Source of the DNA: UBA1370 sp964515115 | GTDB lineage: Bacteria; Patescibacteriota; Microgenomatia; UBA1400; PJMF01 | Assembly: GCA_964515115.1 (NCBI GenBank) | Contig: CAZESB010000001.1 | Location: 62,001 to 126,000, forward strand | Reading direction: 5' to 3' | DNA length: 64,000 nt | Part shown: piece after piece, positions 41,540 through 50,167 of the stretch | How the letters are laid out: every line of letters starts with the position of its first letter | Position numbering within the stretch: the first letter of the stretch is position 1 | The notes under the pieces: model-generated | The model's input: only the letters and a program-made list of their open reading frames with translations | What the model was told of the DNA's origin: nothing | Database searches by the model: none | Translations under genes and position numbers: made by a program

Positions 41540-42979
41540 ATGTCATTGTTAGAGTTGAACGAATCTGGTTCTAACCAAAGCCAGCATGAATTAGAATTAC
41601 TCCTTTGCAAATTTTTGGAGGCTAATAAATTCAATAATTTAGCAGTAGTTCTTTCTTGGCTTCATCATCAAGAGCAAATTGCAACTGAGCCGGACGCTGA
41701 GCACAACATTGATTCAATGGCTGAGTTTGCGGCATGGCAACCCGACAGTCCTCAAATGTTAGAAGTGTGGGGTGGCACCAACTGCATTGGCATGGTTCAG
41801 TTATTCAAGGAGATTTTGGAAGATCGCGGCTATCAGACTGAACTGGCGGTGACAACAAGCAATAACCTCCCAGAAGGTGTTTCAATAGTGGATGTTCCTT
41901 TTCAGCACGCGGCGCTATATGTTACTGATGATGAAGGGATCATGTATTTGGTTGATCCAGGATTAGGTTTGGTTAAACCTATTGAGCTAACTGAGAATTC
42001 TGTTGAAATAGCCGGCAGGAAATACACGCTGGAATTACATGAAGAAATGCAGCGGCTTCGTGTCATTAAGCCGAGTGGCGAAGAACTTCATTTTGATTTT
42101 GTCTCAGCACCACCTGATATGGACTTAGAAAGAAATATTCAGAAACCACTTCTGAGGGCAACTAGTGTCTTTAAAATTGATAAATTCAATGCTGAAGGAC
42201 AAAAAACCTGCTCTATTAAAATTGATTTAATTAGAAAGTCGGTCTCTTATTTTGTTCTTCAAGAAGTAGAAACACGTTCATTTGCAGAACTCCCAACTAT
42301 TGAAATAGGCAAAGCAGGTCATTTATTTCGTAATGTCATGGCAGAATTAGATGATCCTGAACTCGCGAGTAAGTTGCGTTCTATAGCGGCAAGAGAAGAT
42401 GACATAGTGGCAATTTGGTTTGATGAATTGCAAAAGCAATATTATTTAGAAAACCCGGAGCAACTTTCTCCGTTTGAAACACCATCCAGTCAATTGCTTG
42501 AGCGAGGTTATCAAGCTGGCGGGGTGGTGGCGGTGCTTCATGACGGCGCTGGCAAAGTAATACTTTATGAAGTACCAGAGGGAATGGATAAACCGCAAAT
42601 CAACAGGTATTCAGGAAACCTTAATGTTTTTACTGAAACGGCTGAATTTATGCCTGGTGAAAATGGCGGTATGATTATGGAAGAGTTAGAACCAAATATG
42701 CAGCGAATTTATCAGGAAGAAATTGGTCTAACTCCACCTGAAGAATTTATTTATCGTGAAGTAGATTATAGAGCAGGTTCACCGGTTAGGGCCAGAGTTA
42801 TAATTCAGCAAGTAGAGAAAGATGCTTTGTCTGCAGTAATGGCTTATAATATTGATAGTACAGAAATTGGCCAGGTGCAATGGGTTAATTTGCACGAACT
42901 AGATAAGCAACCAATTGAACCGAATGCTCGGGCAATTTTGCAAAAACTTCTAGATGCTGGTGTTCTTAGGCATGCATAA
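41540..42979 (+). CDS. NAT/transglutaminase-like domain fused to a Nudix-like domain
   Basis: The 479-aa protein has an N-terminal half with the cysteine-acyltransferase/transglutaminase triad pattern: C82 in GGTNCIGMVQLF, H123 in FQHAALYV and D139 in YLVDPGLG, followed by a beta region like that of arylamine N-acetyltransferases. The C-terminal half (about 325-475) looks like a Nudix domain: GGVVAVLHD, a degenerate Nudix box around residues 373-398 (R389, E393, E394, G396), and VQWVNLHEL. The box lacks one usual glutamate. I do not know this fusion. A possible small-molecule or nucleotide-derivative enzyme. Confidence 0.72.
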   Translation: MSLLELNESGSNQSQHELELLLCKFLEANKFNNLAVVLSWLHHQEQIATEPDAEHNIDSMAEFAAWQPDSPQMLEVWGGTNCIGMVQLFKEILEDRGYQTELAVTTSNNLPEGVSIVDVPFQHAALYVTDDEGIMYLVDPGLGLVKPIELTENSVEIAGRKYTLELHEEMQRLRVIKPSGEELHFDFVSAPPDMDLERNIQKPLLRATSVFKIDKFNAEGQKTCSIKIDLIRKSVSYFVLQEVETRSFAELPTIEIGKAGHLFRNVMAELDDPELASKLRSIAAREDDIVAIWFDELQKQYYLENPEQLSPFETPSSQLLERGYQAGGVVAVLHDGAGKVILYEVPEGMDKPQINRYSGNLNVFTETAEFMPGENGGMIMEELEPNMQRIYQEEIGLTPPEEFIYREVDYRAGSPVRARVIIQQVEKDALSAVMAYNIDSTEIGQVQWVNLHELDKQPIEPNARAILQKLLDAGVLRHA

Positions 42980-43739
42980 AACAAAAATTGGCGTTTTTGC
43001 CTCTAAGGAAATATTACTAGACTTATACACTGCTGCTAGCAGTAATAAGTTGATCATCTTTTTTCATGGTTGTTGCGGCACTGTTTACGATACAAATCCT
43101 ACAACTTATCAATTATTAGCTGATAAATTAGTTGCCACTAACACTGCCAATGTTGGGTTTTATGAATCAACCCGCAGACTCAGAAAGACTGAGGATACCG
43201 AGGAAATGGATTTTTTTCAGTTTGCTTCAGAAGCTTTTGGTGGCAAATCTTTTATAGATGAAGTAGAAGAGGGTAGACGAAGTGTTAAGTACCTTCTGGA
43301 TGAATACCGCAAACAAAAGCAGACAGCCCCAGAGCTTTATTTTGCAGGATTTTCTTTGGGTGGACTAATTGCTGCTACACTTACTCAAGAGTTCAAAGCA
43401 AAAGGCACGATGCTTTTTGGCTCTGCGAGTAAATTTGCTGTAATGGATAATTTACCCATACTTGGTTCAGCAGCAGAAATGAAAGCGGTTGCTACTATTT
43501 CTGAAACCGCGGCTAAAAGTATTGCCACACCGGTGTTGTTGATTAGGGGTACCGATGATGATACAGCCTCTCATGCCGATGCGTTGCAACTTTTTTCAGC
43601 CTTTAAGAAAGCTAAAGTAAAAACCTTTATTGAGTGGCAAGGCATTGATCATCGCTTTAAACTCAATCGTGGCGAACCTGATAGTGCTCTAATTGACAGA
43701 TTGGCAGCGGAAATTAGTCGTTTTATCAACTCTGTCTAA
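42954..43739 (+). CDS. Alpha/beta hydrolase
   Basis: The 261-aa protein has HGCCG (oxyanion region), a nucleophile serine in FAGFSLGGLIAA, an acid in RGTDDD, and a histidine in GIDHRF, in the order and spacing of dienelactone-hydrolase-like or esterase-type alpha/beta hydrolases. It has no signal peptide. The start is uncertain: ATG 42954 gives MLVFLGMHKT, ATG 42972 gives MHKTKIG. Either way it overlaps the NAT-like/Nudix-like gene by up to 26 nt, so the two are translationally coupled and may work together. Confidence 0.82.
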   Translation: MLVFLGMHKTKIGVFASKEILLDLYTAASSNKLIIFFHGCCGTVYDTNPTTYQLLADKLVATNTANVGFYESTRRLRKTEDTEEMDFFQFASEAFGGKSFIDEVEEGRRSVKYLLDEYRKQKQTAPELYFAGFSLGGLIAATLTQEFKAKGTMLFGSASKFAVMDNLPILGSAAEMKAVATISETAAKSIATPVLLIRGTDDDTASHADALQLFSAFKKAKVKTFIEWQGIDHRFKLNRGEPDSALIDRLAAEISRFINSV

Positions 43740-43818
43740 ATTGTTATTCTACTACCTCGTAGTTGTTTTTAGCTATTTCTAGAGCTTTTTCATACTATTA
43801 AATATAAAATAACCAGAC

Positions 43819-44553
43819 ATGCCAAAAACACCATTAACCATCGGTTATTCAACTGGCTGTTATTTTCCTCACGAAACCAATCTGGCCATTGCTCTCGAAA
43901 AAATTCTGGAGTTTGAAAATGAAGCGGTGGAATTAAACCTGGCCACCCTCGAGGATGTGGCTGCTCTTGATGAACAAATTGTGGCCTTGGCCGGGGAATT
44001 TCAACAAGTTTCTATTCACGCGCCGATGATCAATTACCGCTATACTGAGAAGAGTAGAGGACTGCTCGAAAAACTCAAGGAATTTTCCCGGAAGGTAAAT
44101 TCCCGCTACGTACTTTTCCATCCTGATATTGTTGATGATTTTCAGCTGATCAGGCAAAAGCTTGGCAGCCTGGCGGCTTTTGAAAATATGGACCGCCGGA
44201 AAGATTTTGGAGCTAATGTTCAAGATTTGGCGGCAGTTTTTGAAAAATGTCCAGATTCACAGTGGGTTTGCGACCTCAATCATGTTTTTACCATCGATAA
44301 AACTATGAAACTCTCAAAAGAGCTGCATCAGGCTTTTTCATCCAGATTGGGAGGCTATCATATCAGTGGCTATCAGGATGAAAAAACGCTGCACACTTGT
44401 TTTTTTCTAACTCATGAAACTGAAATTCTTGACGCGATTGAGGATTATTCTAAACTGATGATTCATGAAGGCGGTGCGCCTGCCGCCTATCATCCTGATT
44501 TTATTGCCAAAGAAGACGGCTATATCCGTGATTATTTTTATTCCATCGACTGA
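43819..44553 (+). CDS. TIM-barrel protein of the AP endonuclease 2/sugar isomerase fold
   Basis: The 244-aa protein has strand-end motifs of the xylose-isomerase-like TIM barrel: VSIHAPM, YVLFHPD, FENMD, WVCDLNH, GYHISGY and MIHEGG, with His/Asp/Glu positions that bind metals in this fold. It resembles Nfo only distantly and is smaller, so it is probably not a DNA repair enzyme. Substrate is unknown. TAAAAT (43805-43810) lies 8 nt before the ATG (leaderless). Confidence 0.78.
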   Translation: MPKTPLTIGYSTGCYFPHETNLAIALEKILEFENEAVELNLATLEDVAALDEQIVALAGEFQQVSIHAPMINYRYTEKSRGLLEKLKEFSRKVNSRYVLFHPDIVDDFQLIRQKLGSLAAFENMDRRKDFGANVQDLAAVFEKCPDSQWVCDLNHVFTIDKTMKLSKELHQAFSSRLGGYHISGYQDEKTLHTCFFLTHETEILDAIEDYSKLMIHEGGAPAAYHPDFIAKEDGYIRDYFYSID

Positions 44554-44587
44554 AGGTGAAGTAGCACTTCTTTCGAATTTTTCTCTA

Positions 44588-45202
44588 TCACAATCGATTT
44601 TCCCTCGCTTTAATCAACTCCTCAGCAATCTTTTTCGCCTCCTCATGCCTGAACCTAGGCAGTCGCAACTTATAAATGCTGTGCTGCATAAAGCGCTTTT
44701 CGTCTGCTGGCGAAAGAGTGGGAGTAACCCGCTCAACGTCAAGCATGCCCAGGGTGTCGGCTTCCATCAGTAGTAGCTCATCCTCATCTTTCAGCTCACG
44801 GACTTGGTCGTGAACCGCCACCAGATGAACAATCCGCCATTTCTGCCGGTCAGTAAAGTAATTATTGAGGCGCTGATAAAGCAGCTGCTCGATTTTCTCG
44901 GCTCCGCGCTGCATGTGCAGTTTTTTTCTGTCGATAATATTGTTGAGCCAGCGCGAATCAGCATCCGCAAACAAACCAGCGTAACCCCAGTCATGAGCGT
45001 AGGCCGCGGTAATTAAGACTGCCGGATCCAGATCGGGGCTGTCAAACCCATCAAGGTTATCAAGCCTGGCAAGCAGCTCTTTCAGCCAATAAACTACCGC
45101 TTCAGTGTGGGGTTTATCATAATCTTTACGCCCCTGATTAGCCAAATCTTTGAGAATAATTTGCCGCAGCAACTGCTCAGCCTTGGGTTTTATTTGTTTC
45201 AC
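44588..45202 (-). CDS. HD-domain phosphohydrolase
   Basis: The 204-aa protein has H in PHTEAVVYWL, the HD pair in AYAHDWGYA, H in LVAVHDQV and D in EADTLGMLD, the H...HD...D layout of HD-superfamily metal-dependent phosphohydrolases that act on nucleotides. The start is a GTG at 45202, 8 nt after TATACT (45211-45216 on the minus strand), so it is leaderless. It converges on the TIM-barrel gene and shares a symmetric promoter region with glyA. Confidence 0.85.
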   Translation of the reverse strand: MKQIKPKAEQLLRQIILKDLANQGRKDYDKPHTEAVVYWLKELLARLDNLDGFDSPDLDPAVLITAAYAHDWGYAGLFADADSRWLNNIIDRKKLHMQRGAEKIEQLLYQRLNNYFTDRQKWRIVHLVAVHDQVRELKDEDELLLMEADTLGMLDVERVTPTLSPADEKRFMQHSIYKLRLPRFRHEEAKKIAEELIKARENRL

Positions 45203-45211
45203 TAAATAGTA

Positions 45212-45240
45212 GTATAACCCATTGTTCGGTTAGGTTATAC
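45212..45240. promoter_or_regulatory. Inverted repeat with back-to-back -10 elements
   Basis: GTATAACC (45212-45219) and GGTTATAC (45233-45240) form a perfect 8-bp inverted repeat with 13 nt between. On the minus strand its outer part forms TATACT for the HD gene; on the plus strand it forms TATACT (45236-45241) 9 nt before a 15-codon ORF. A dimeric regulator could control both directions. Confidence 0.6.
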
Positions 45241-45250
45241 TAAGCCCATC

Positions 45251-45298
45251 ATGATTAAAGCTAGCTTGCGATGGCAAAGCCATTATTCCACTTCCTGA
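45251..45298 (+). CDS. Possible 15-aa leaderless leader peptide before glyA
   Basis: An ATG at 45251 lies 9 nt after TATACT and opens a 15-codon ORF ending TGA at 45298. A T7 run follows, and glyA begins 82 nt later with its own ribosome site and a TATAAT. It may be a leader peptide or a chance ORF; the spacing matches neighbouring leaderless genes. Confidence 0.3.
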   Translation: MIKASLRWQSHYSTS

Positions 45299-45319
45299 TT
45301 TTTTTCTGCCTGAATAAAG

Positions 45320-45333
45320 CCGCGCCAGAGCGG
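45320..45333 (+). other. Short hairpin in the glyA leader
   Basis: CCGC-GCCAGA-GCGG forms a 4-bp GC-rich hairpin followed by TTAAAGTTTT. It is weak; it could be part of an attenuator with the upstream short ORF. A TATAAT lies at 45360-45365. Confidence 0.25.
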
Positions 45334-45380
45334 TTAAAGTTTTAAGTTTAATTTGAATTTATAATCAGCAAAGGAGAAGC

Positions 45381-46697
45381 ATGAAAAAAGATCAAGTTTT
45401 TGCCATTATTAAAAAAGAAGAGCAGCGCCAGCGGGAAATGATTGGGCTGATTCCTTCCGAGAACCATATTTCCCCCGAAGTATCCAGCGTTTTAAGCAGC
45501 GTGCTTTCCAGTAAGTATGCCGAAGGTTATCCGGGTCGCCGCTACTACGAAGGCAACCAATTTGTCGACGAAATTGAGAATTTGGCCCGCGATAGAGTAA
45601 AAAAATTGTTCAATGTGCCGTATGTCAATGTTCAACCTTATTCCGGTTCTCCGGCTAATAGTGCTATTTATTTTGCTCTGCTTGAACCTGGAGATACTAT
45701 TCTTGGTCTGAAGTTGGCGATGGGAGGGCATCTGACTCATGGGCATCCTCAGGTGACTTTTTCCGGCCGCTATTACCAAGCTGTACAGTACGGGGTAGAT
45801 AAGCATGCTAGAGTGGATTTTGCCGAGGTTCGCCGCCTGGCTAAGCAGCATCAGCCGAAGATTATTGTAGCCGGCAACACTGCTTATCCGTTTGAGCTGG
45901 ATTTCAAAAAGTTCCGCGAGATTGCCGATGAAGTTGGTGCTTGGTTGATGGCGGATATTTCGCATATTACCGGTTTGGTGGTGGCAGGGGAGCATCTCTC
46001 ACCCGTGCCTTATGCCGACGTGATTATGACCACCACTCACAAAACTTTTCGCGGACCGCGGGGTGCCATGATCATGGCTACTGAGAGAGGCATGAAACGC
46101 GACTCCAAACTGGGGCAAAAAATAGACGCCGCCATTATTCCCGGGTTGCAAGGCGGACCGCATAATGCCACTACAGCTGGTATTGCTGTGGCAGCGGCAG
46201 AGGCGATGCGGCCAGAATTTATAACCTATGGCAAGCAGGTACGCCGAAATGCCACCGCTTTAGCCGAGCGCTTGATGAGTCACGGCTTGCAGTTGGTGGG
46301 CGGTGGCACCGAAACTCACTTGATGGTGGTAGACTTGACCAATTATGGTGATGGTTTTGGCACCCAAGTGGCTTACGCTCTGGACGTAGCCGGTATGTAC
46401 GCTAACCGCAACACTGTGCCTCACGAGCCTTGCTCGCCGTTTTATCCTTCGGGCTTGAGGTTGGGCACTCCACTGGTTACCACCAGAGGCATGAAAGAAA
46501 AAGAAATGGTGCAGATTGCTGACTGGATTTATGCAGTTGTTGAGCAGATTAAAGATGAGCAGTTGCCTGCAGATAAAAAAGAATGGGGCAAGTTTATCAA
46601 AGACTTTAAAGCCCGGGCTGGTAAAAACAAAGCTTTGCTGAAAATCCGGCAAGAGGTGAAAATGATGGCGGAGAAGTATCCGCTTTTTACTTGGTAA
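45381..46697 (+). CDS. glyA: Serine hydroxymethyltransferase
   Basis: The 438-aa protein is a fold-type I PLP enzyme with GLIPSENHISPEV, KYAEGYPGRRYYEGNQFVDEIE, VQPYSGSPANSAIY, and the PLP-binding lysine K221 in MTTTHKTFRGPRG, followed by the C-terminal RLGTPLVTTRGM. It interconverts serine and glycine, loading tetrahydrofolate with one-carbon units that FolD and ThyA use. AAAGGAG lies 4 nt before the ATG. Length is slightly over the typical 420. Confidence 0.97.
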   Translation: MKKDQVFAIIKKEEQRQREMIGLIPSENHISPEVSSVLSSVLSSKYAEGYPGRRYYEGNQFVDEIENLARDRVKKLFNVPYVNVQPYSGSPANSAIYFALLEPGDTILGLKLAMGGHLTHGHPQVTFSGRYYQAVQYGVDKHARVDFAEVRRLAKQHQPKIIVAGNTAYPFELDFKKFREIADEVGAWLMADISHITGLVVAGEHLSPVPYADVIMTTTHKTFRGPRGAMIMATERGMKRDSKLGQKIDAAIIPGLQGGPHNATTAGIAVAAAEAMRPEFITYGKQVRRNATALAERLMSHGLQLVGGGTETHLMVVDLTNYGDGFGTQVAYALDVAGMYANRNTVPHEPCSPFYPSGLRLGTPLVTTRGMKEKEMVQIADWIYAVVEQIKDEQLPADKKEWGKFIKDFKARAGKNKALLKIRQEVKMMAEKYPLFTW

Positions 46698-46732
46698 GCT
46701 TGTATCGGTAGAGGAAGCGAAAGGTTAAGAGC

Positions 46733-47617
46733 ATGTTAAAAAGAAAAATTGGCGCCCATGTTTCCACTGCCGGTGGTTATTACAAGGCGGCAGAGCGGGC
46801 AGCGACAATTGGCGCCAACTGTGCGCAAATTTTTTCCAGCAGCCCACGGGTTTGGAATGGCGCCTGGGAGCAGAAGCTGGATTTGGCTAAATATCGGGAA
46901 GAAATAGAAAAATACGGTATCGAGCCGGTTTTTACTCACGCGCTTTATTTGGTGAATTTGGCTTCAGCCAATCCGGTTCAAGTGGAAAAATCTGTGGCCG
47001 CCCTGAAACAGGAGCTGGGTTTTGATAGCGCTATCAGTGGTGGCGGCGTGATTGTCCATCTTGGTAGCCACCTCGGCAAAGGTTGGACAGCGGTGCGAGA
47101 ACAAGTCGCCCAGGCAATTAAGGCAATTTTGGCTGATACCCCTAAGAACTCAACTTTTTTGATAGAAAACTCGGCCGGACAGAACGGTAAAGTCTGCAGC
47201 GATCTGACTGAAATCCGCTGGCTGCTTGATCAAATCAATTCCTCGAGACTGGGTTGGTGTGTTGATACTTGTCACGCTTTCGCGGCTGGTTTTGAGCTTG
47301 GCGTTAAGAAAAGTGGGGTAGGGCACCAAAAATTTTCCGCTTGTTCGGGCAATTTAGTTGAAGCCATTAGCGACCTTAATCTTTGGGAAACTCTCCAGTG
47401 TGTCCACGTCAATGATAGCAAGGGTGATTTCGGTTCTGGTATAGACAGACACGAAAATTTGCTGGAGGGAAAAATTCCCGCTGAAGATTTCCAATACTTG
47501 CTCAATCACCCCAAAATCAAAAATCTGCCTTTAATCTTAGAAGTACCCGGCCTCAAAGGGGAAGGACCGGATGCGGAAAACATCTCCCGCCTCAAGGACT
47601 TGGTTAGGGAAAATTAG
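46733..47617 (+). CDS. nfo: Endonuclease IV (AP endonuclease)
   Basis: The 294-aa TIM-barrel protein shows the Nfo metal-ligand blocks: IGAHVSTAGGYYKAAERA, ANCAQIFSSSPRVW, THALYLVNLA, VIVHLGSHLGKG, LIENSAG, GWCVDTCHAFAAGF, CVHVNDSKGDFGSGIDRHENL and LPLILEVPG. It cleaves DNA at abasic sites, and complements the uracil-prevention enzymes in the same window. It starts 35 nt after glyA with a weak AGGTTAAGA ribosome site. Confidence 0.97.
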   Translation: MLKRKIGAHVSTAGGYYKAAERAATIGANCAQIFSSSPRVWNGAWEQKLDLAKYREEIEKYGIEPVFTHALYLVNLASANPVQVEKSVAALKQELGFDSAISGGGVIVHLGSHLGKGWTAVREQVAQAIKAILADTPKNSTFLIENSAGQNGKVCSDLTEIRWLLDQINSSRLGWCVDTCHAFAAGFELGVKKSGVGHQKFSACSGNLVEAISDLNLWETLQCVHVNDSKGDFGSGIDRHENLLEGKIPAEDFQYLLNHPKIKNLPLILEVPGLKGEGPDAENISRLKDLVREN

Positions 47618-47643
47618 CAACCTCTAGTACAATACATAACCTG

Positions 47644-48567
47644 ATGCATATTTTTGACGGCCGAACCACAGCTATGCGTTTGGAAACCGCCCTGCAAAAA
47701 CGGGTGGAAAAACTGCGCTCTGAAAACAAAAAAATCAAGGTCGCCGCTGTCCTTTTCCATGAAGATGTTGGTAGCCGTTTTTATTCTGAATACAAGCGCC
47801 TAGCCGCCGAGAGAGTTGGTATCGCTTATGAATTGCATGCTTTTTCGATTGCCACGCCCATAGCTGTGGTCATGGCCACTATTGAAAATCTCAACCAAGA
47901 CCAGACTGTGACAGGGATAATTATTCAAAAACCTACAGGCAGAATTTGGCGGCAGCACAATCCGCAACCACAATACTCTTATGGTGAGTGGTGGGAAAGG
48001 CTCTACCAAGCAGTGGATTTTAACAAAGACGTGGACGGCCTTCATCCCACCACCATGGCTGCCATTGAAAATGGTACTTGGCAGGAGGAGGGTAGAGTAC
48101 TGCCAGCTACCGTTCGGGCGGTTCAAAAAGTGATGCAAAGTCCTGAATTTCAGGCCATCACTAATGAAAACAGCCAATACTTGATTATTGGCAAGTCGGA
48201 TCTTCTGGGCAAGCCGCTTTATCACCTGCTCAAACACCAGGGGAGAGCAGTGGAGATGATCGGCAAAAAAGGTTTTGCTGCTAGGATGAAATCAGGCCAA
48301 AAACTTACAGATGCTGATGTGATTATTACCGCCACCGGGCGGGAATACTTGGTCACCGGAGAGATGATTAAAAAAGGAGCGGCGCTAATTGATGTCGGTG
48401 AACCGCGGCCAGACCTGGATCAAAAAAGCCTGGCGGAAAAAGCCGCTTTTATTACGCCAGTGCCAGGCGGTGTGGGGCCGCTAACAGTAGTGAGTTTGTT
48501 GGAAAACGCGGTGGCGCTCTATCAATTATGTTATAATACACCTCTGAATACTAAGTATTGCGGATGA
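47644..48567 (+). CDS. folD: Bifunctional methylene-THF dehydrogenase/cyclohydrolase FolD
   Basis: The 307-aa protein keeps the FolD catalytic residues: K51 in YSEYKRLAAE, the glutamine in GIIIQKP, and the aspartate in KDVDGLHP, plus the nucleotide-binding IIGKSDLLGKPL and PVPGGVGPLTVVSLLENA. Three deviations are visible: QKPTG where QLPLP is usual, PATVRAV where PCTPRGI is usual, and an insert of about 20 residues before KDVDG. TACAAT (47628-47633) lies 10 nt before the ATG. It interconverts one-carbon folates made by GlyA. Its end overlaps the rpsB promoter. Confidence 0.93.
   Translation: MHIFDGRTTAMRLETALQKRVEKLRSENKKIKVAAVLFHEDVGSRFYSEYKRLAAERVGIAYELHAFSIATPIAVVMATIENLNQDQTVTGIIIQKPTGRIWRQHNPQPQYSYGEWWERLYQAVDFNKDVDGLHPTTMAAIENGTWQEEGRVLPATVRAVQKVMQSPEFQAITNENSQYLIIGKSDLLGKPLYHLLKHQGRAVEMIGKKGFAARMKSGQKLTDADVIITATGREYLVTGEMIKKGAALIDVGEPRPDLDQKSLAEKAAFITPVPGGVGPLTVVSLLENAVALYQLCYNTPLNTKYCG
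48529..48537 (+). promoter_or_regulatory. Extended -10 for rpsB-tsf
   Basis: TGTTATAAT lies inside the last codons of folD, about 108 nt before the uS2 start, so rpsB-tsf has a leader of about 100 nt. The leader contains no obvious terminator. Confidence 0.5.
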
Positions 48568-48651
48568 TGCGGACAACAGTCCTGACTTTTCCCTCCATTC
48601 GCACGCTGCTCTCCGGATAAAATAAACCGGTTAGCAGGAAATAAGGACAAT

Positions 48652-49392
48652 ATGAAAGGTGTCATCACCTCAACTTTATTGAAAAATCTGGATTTGCCAG
48701 ACAAAGCTCCTGAATATGACTTGAGAGAATTGCTCGATTATGGCATGCATTTTGGTCATCAGAAAGCCAAATGGTTCCCCAAAATGGCAGAGTGGATTTA
48801 CATAGAAAAAGATGGGGTTCACATTTTTGACCTCGAGAAAACGGCTGCTCAACTGCAACTGGCCTACAATTATTTTTACCATCTGGGCAGAACCGGCAAA
48901 ACCGTCATTATGGTTGGCACCAAGCGCCAGGCTTCACCAACCATTGAAGAAGTGGCCGAGGCAAACAAGATGATGCATATTACCGCTCGCTGGCTGGGTG
49001 GTTTCTTGACTAATTGGGAGCAGGTGCAGCAGTCCCTCAACAAGATGCTCAAATTGGAAAAAGGCTTGAGCGAAGGCACCTATAGCAAGTACACTAAGTA
49101 TGAGCAAGTGCAGTTGGAAAAAGAGCTGAATAGATTGAGGCGATTTTTTGCCGGGGTCAAGGAGCTTAAGGGCAAGCCAGATGCTTTGTTTGTCGTTGAT
49201 CCAAAGCGCGAAAAAATTGCTGTCAGCGAGGCTCAAGCTATGGGCGTGCCGGTGGTGGCGATTGTCGATTCTAATACTGATCCAACCGGCATTGATCTGG
49301 TGATCCCGGCCAATGACGACGCTTTGAAAAGCATTAAATTTGTGGTGGAGCAACTGGCAGCAGCTTACTCGGCGGGTAAAAATAAGCAATAA
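48652..49392 (+). CDS. rpsB: Ribosomal protein uS2
   Basis: The 246-aa protein has the uS2 landmarks LLDYGMHFGHQKAKWFPKMAEWIYIEKDGVHIFDLEKTA, MVGTKRQASPTIEEVA, RWLGGFLTNWEQV, DALFVVDPKREKIAVSEAQAMGVPVVAIVDSNTDPTGIDLVIPANDDA. It sits at the head-body junction of the 30S subunit. The TAAGGAC ribosome site precedes the ATG. tsf follows 31 nt later, the usual order. Confidence 0.97.
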   Translation: MKGVITSTLLKNLDLPDKAPEYDLRELLDYGMHFGHQKAKWFPKMAEWIYIEKDGVHIFDLEKTAAQLQLAYNYFYHLGRTGKTVIMVGTKRQASPTIEEVAEANKMMHITARWLGGFLTNWEQVQQSLNKMLKLEKGLSEGTYSKYTKYEQVQLEKELNRLRRFFAGVKELKGKPDALFVVDPKREKIAVSEAQAMGVPVVAIVDSNTDPTGIDLVIPANDDALKSIKFVVEQLAAAYSAGKNKQ

Positions 49393-49423
49393 AAGTAACT
49401 GGAAAAATCAAAGGAAAACTAAA

Positions 49424-49885
49424 ATGGCAACTTACACAATCAAAGAAATCAAGCAACTGCGCGAAGAAACCGGCGCGGGGATGATGGATTGCAAAAAAGC
49501 TCTTGAGGAAGCTAACGGCAATTATGCCAAGGCCAAGGAGATCGTTCGCCAAAAAGGTCTGGCTAGGGCAGAGAAGAAGGCTGATCGGGTGGCCGCGGAA
49601 GGCTATATTGCCAGCTATGTCCACGGTAACAACCAAGTGGCAGCGCTGGTGGAAATCCTCTGCGAAACCGATTTTGTAGCTCGCAACAGTGATTTTCAGG
49701 CTATGGCCAAAGATGTGGCCATGCAAGTGGTGGCCATGAATCCAGCGAATATTGAGGAGCTAATGGGGCAGGATTTTATCAAGGATCCTGCTATTACGGT
49801 GGAAACTGTGGTTAAGGAAACCAGCGGCAAGATTGGTGAAAAATTTGTGGTTAACCGGTTTGTGAGGTATGAGGTGGGAGAGTAG
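49424..49885 (+). CDS. tsf: Elongation factor Ts, short form
   Basis: The 153-aa protein has the N-terminal LREETGAGMMDCKKALEEA block and LCETDFVARN, the EF-Tu-contacting part of EF-Ts, followed by the FIKDPAITVETVVKE helices and a single core subdomain. E. coli EF-Ts has about 283 aa; Thermus about 196. So this is a minimal version that probably still exchanges GDP on EF-Tu. The ATG at 49424 with AAAGGAA upstream is preferred over an in-frame start at 49340 inside rpsB. Confidence 0.92.
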   Translation: MATYTIKEIKQLREETGAGMMDCKKALEEANGNYAKAKEIVRQKGLARAEKKADRVAAEGYIASYVHGNNQVAALVEILCETDFVARNSDFQAMAKDVAMQVVAMNPANIEELMGQDFIKDPAITVETVVKETSGKIGEKFVVNRFVRYEVGE

Positions 49886-49901
49886 GGTAAAAAAAGGAGC
49901 T

Positions 49902-50114
49902 ATGACAGACAGGGAAAAAGAAAGAGGCAGACCACTTACACCTAAAGAGAGAGCTCAACTTGGGATTGTGCGTCAAGTTACTGAACTTACACTGGTAAAT
50001 GCATATAATGATGATCAGGGGTCGAATTCGGATCAAGTTATGATAGCCTTAAGAACTCTTAGGGTTCTCCCTAAACCTCAAAGAGCTAATGAGGAAGATC
50101 TATCCTTACATTAA
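49902..50114 (+). CDS. Small hypothetical protein after tsf
   Basis: The 70-aa charged protein (TDREKERGRPLTPKERAQLGIV...) starts at an ATG with a very good AAGGAG ribosome site 5 nt upstream and lies 16 nt after tsf, which argues that it is translated. It has no recognised domain, no signal peptide and no cysteine. Base composition is a little more A-rich than its neighbours. Confidence 0.6.
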   Translation: MTDREKERGRPLTPKERAQLGIVRQVTELTLVNAYNDDQGSNSDQVMIALRTLRVLPKPQRANEEDLSLH

Positions 50115-50167
50115 TTGAGATTCTCTACGAAACTGATTTTGAAAGTTAGAATAAAATTTATCTGTTT

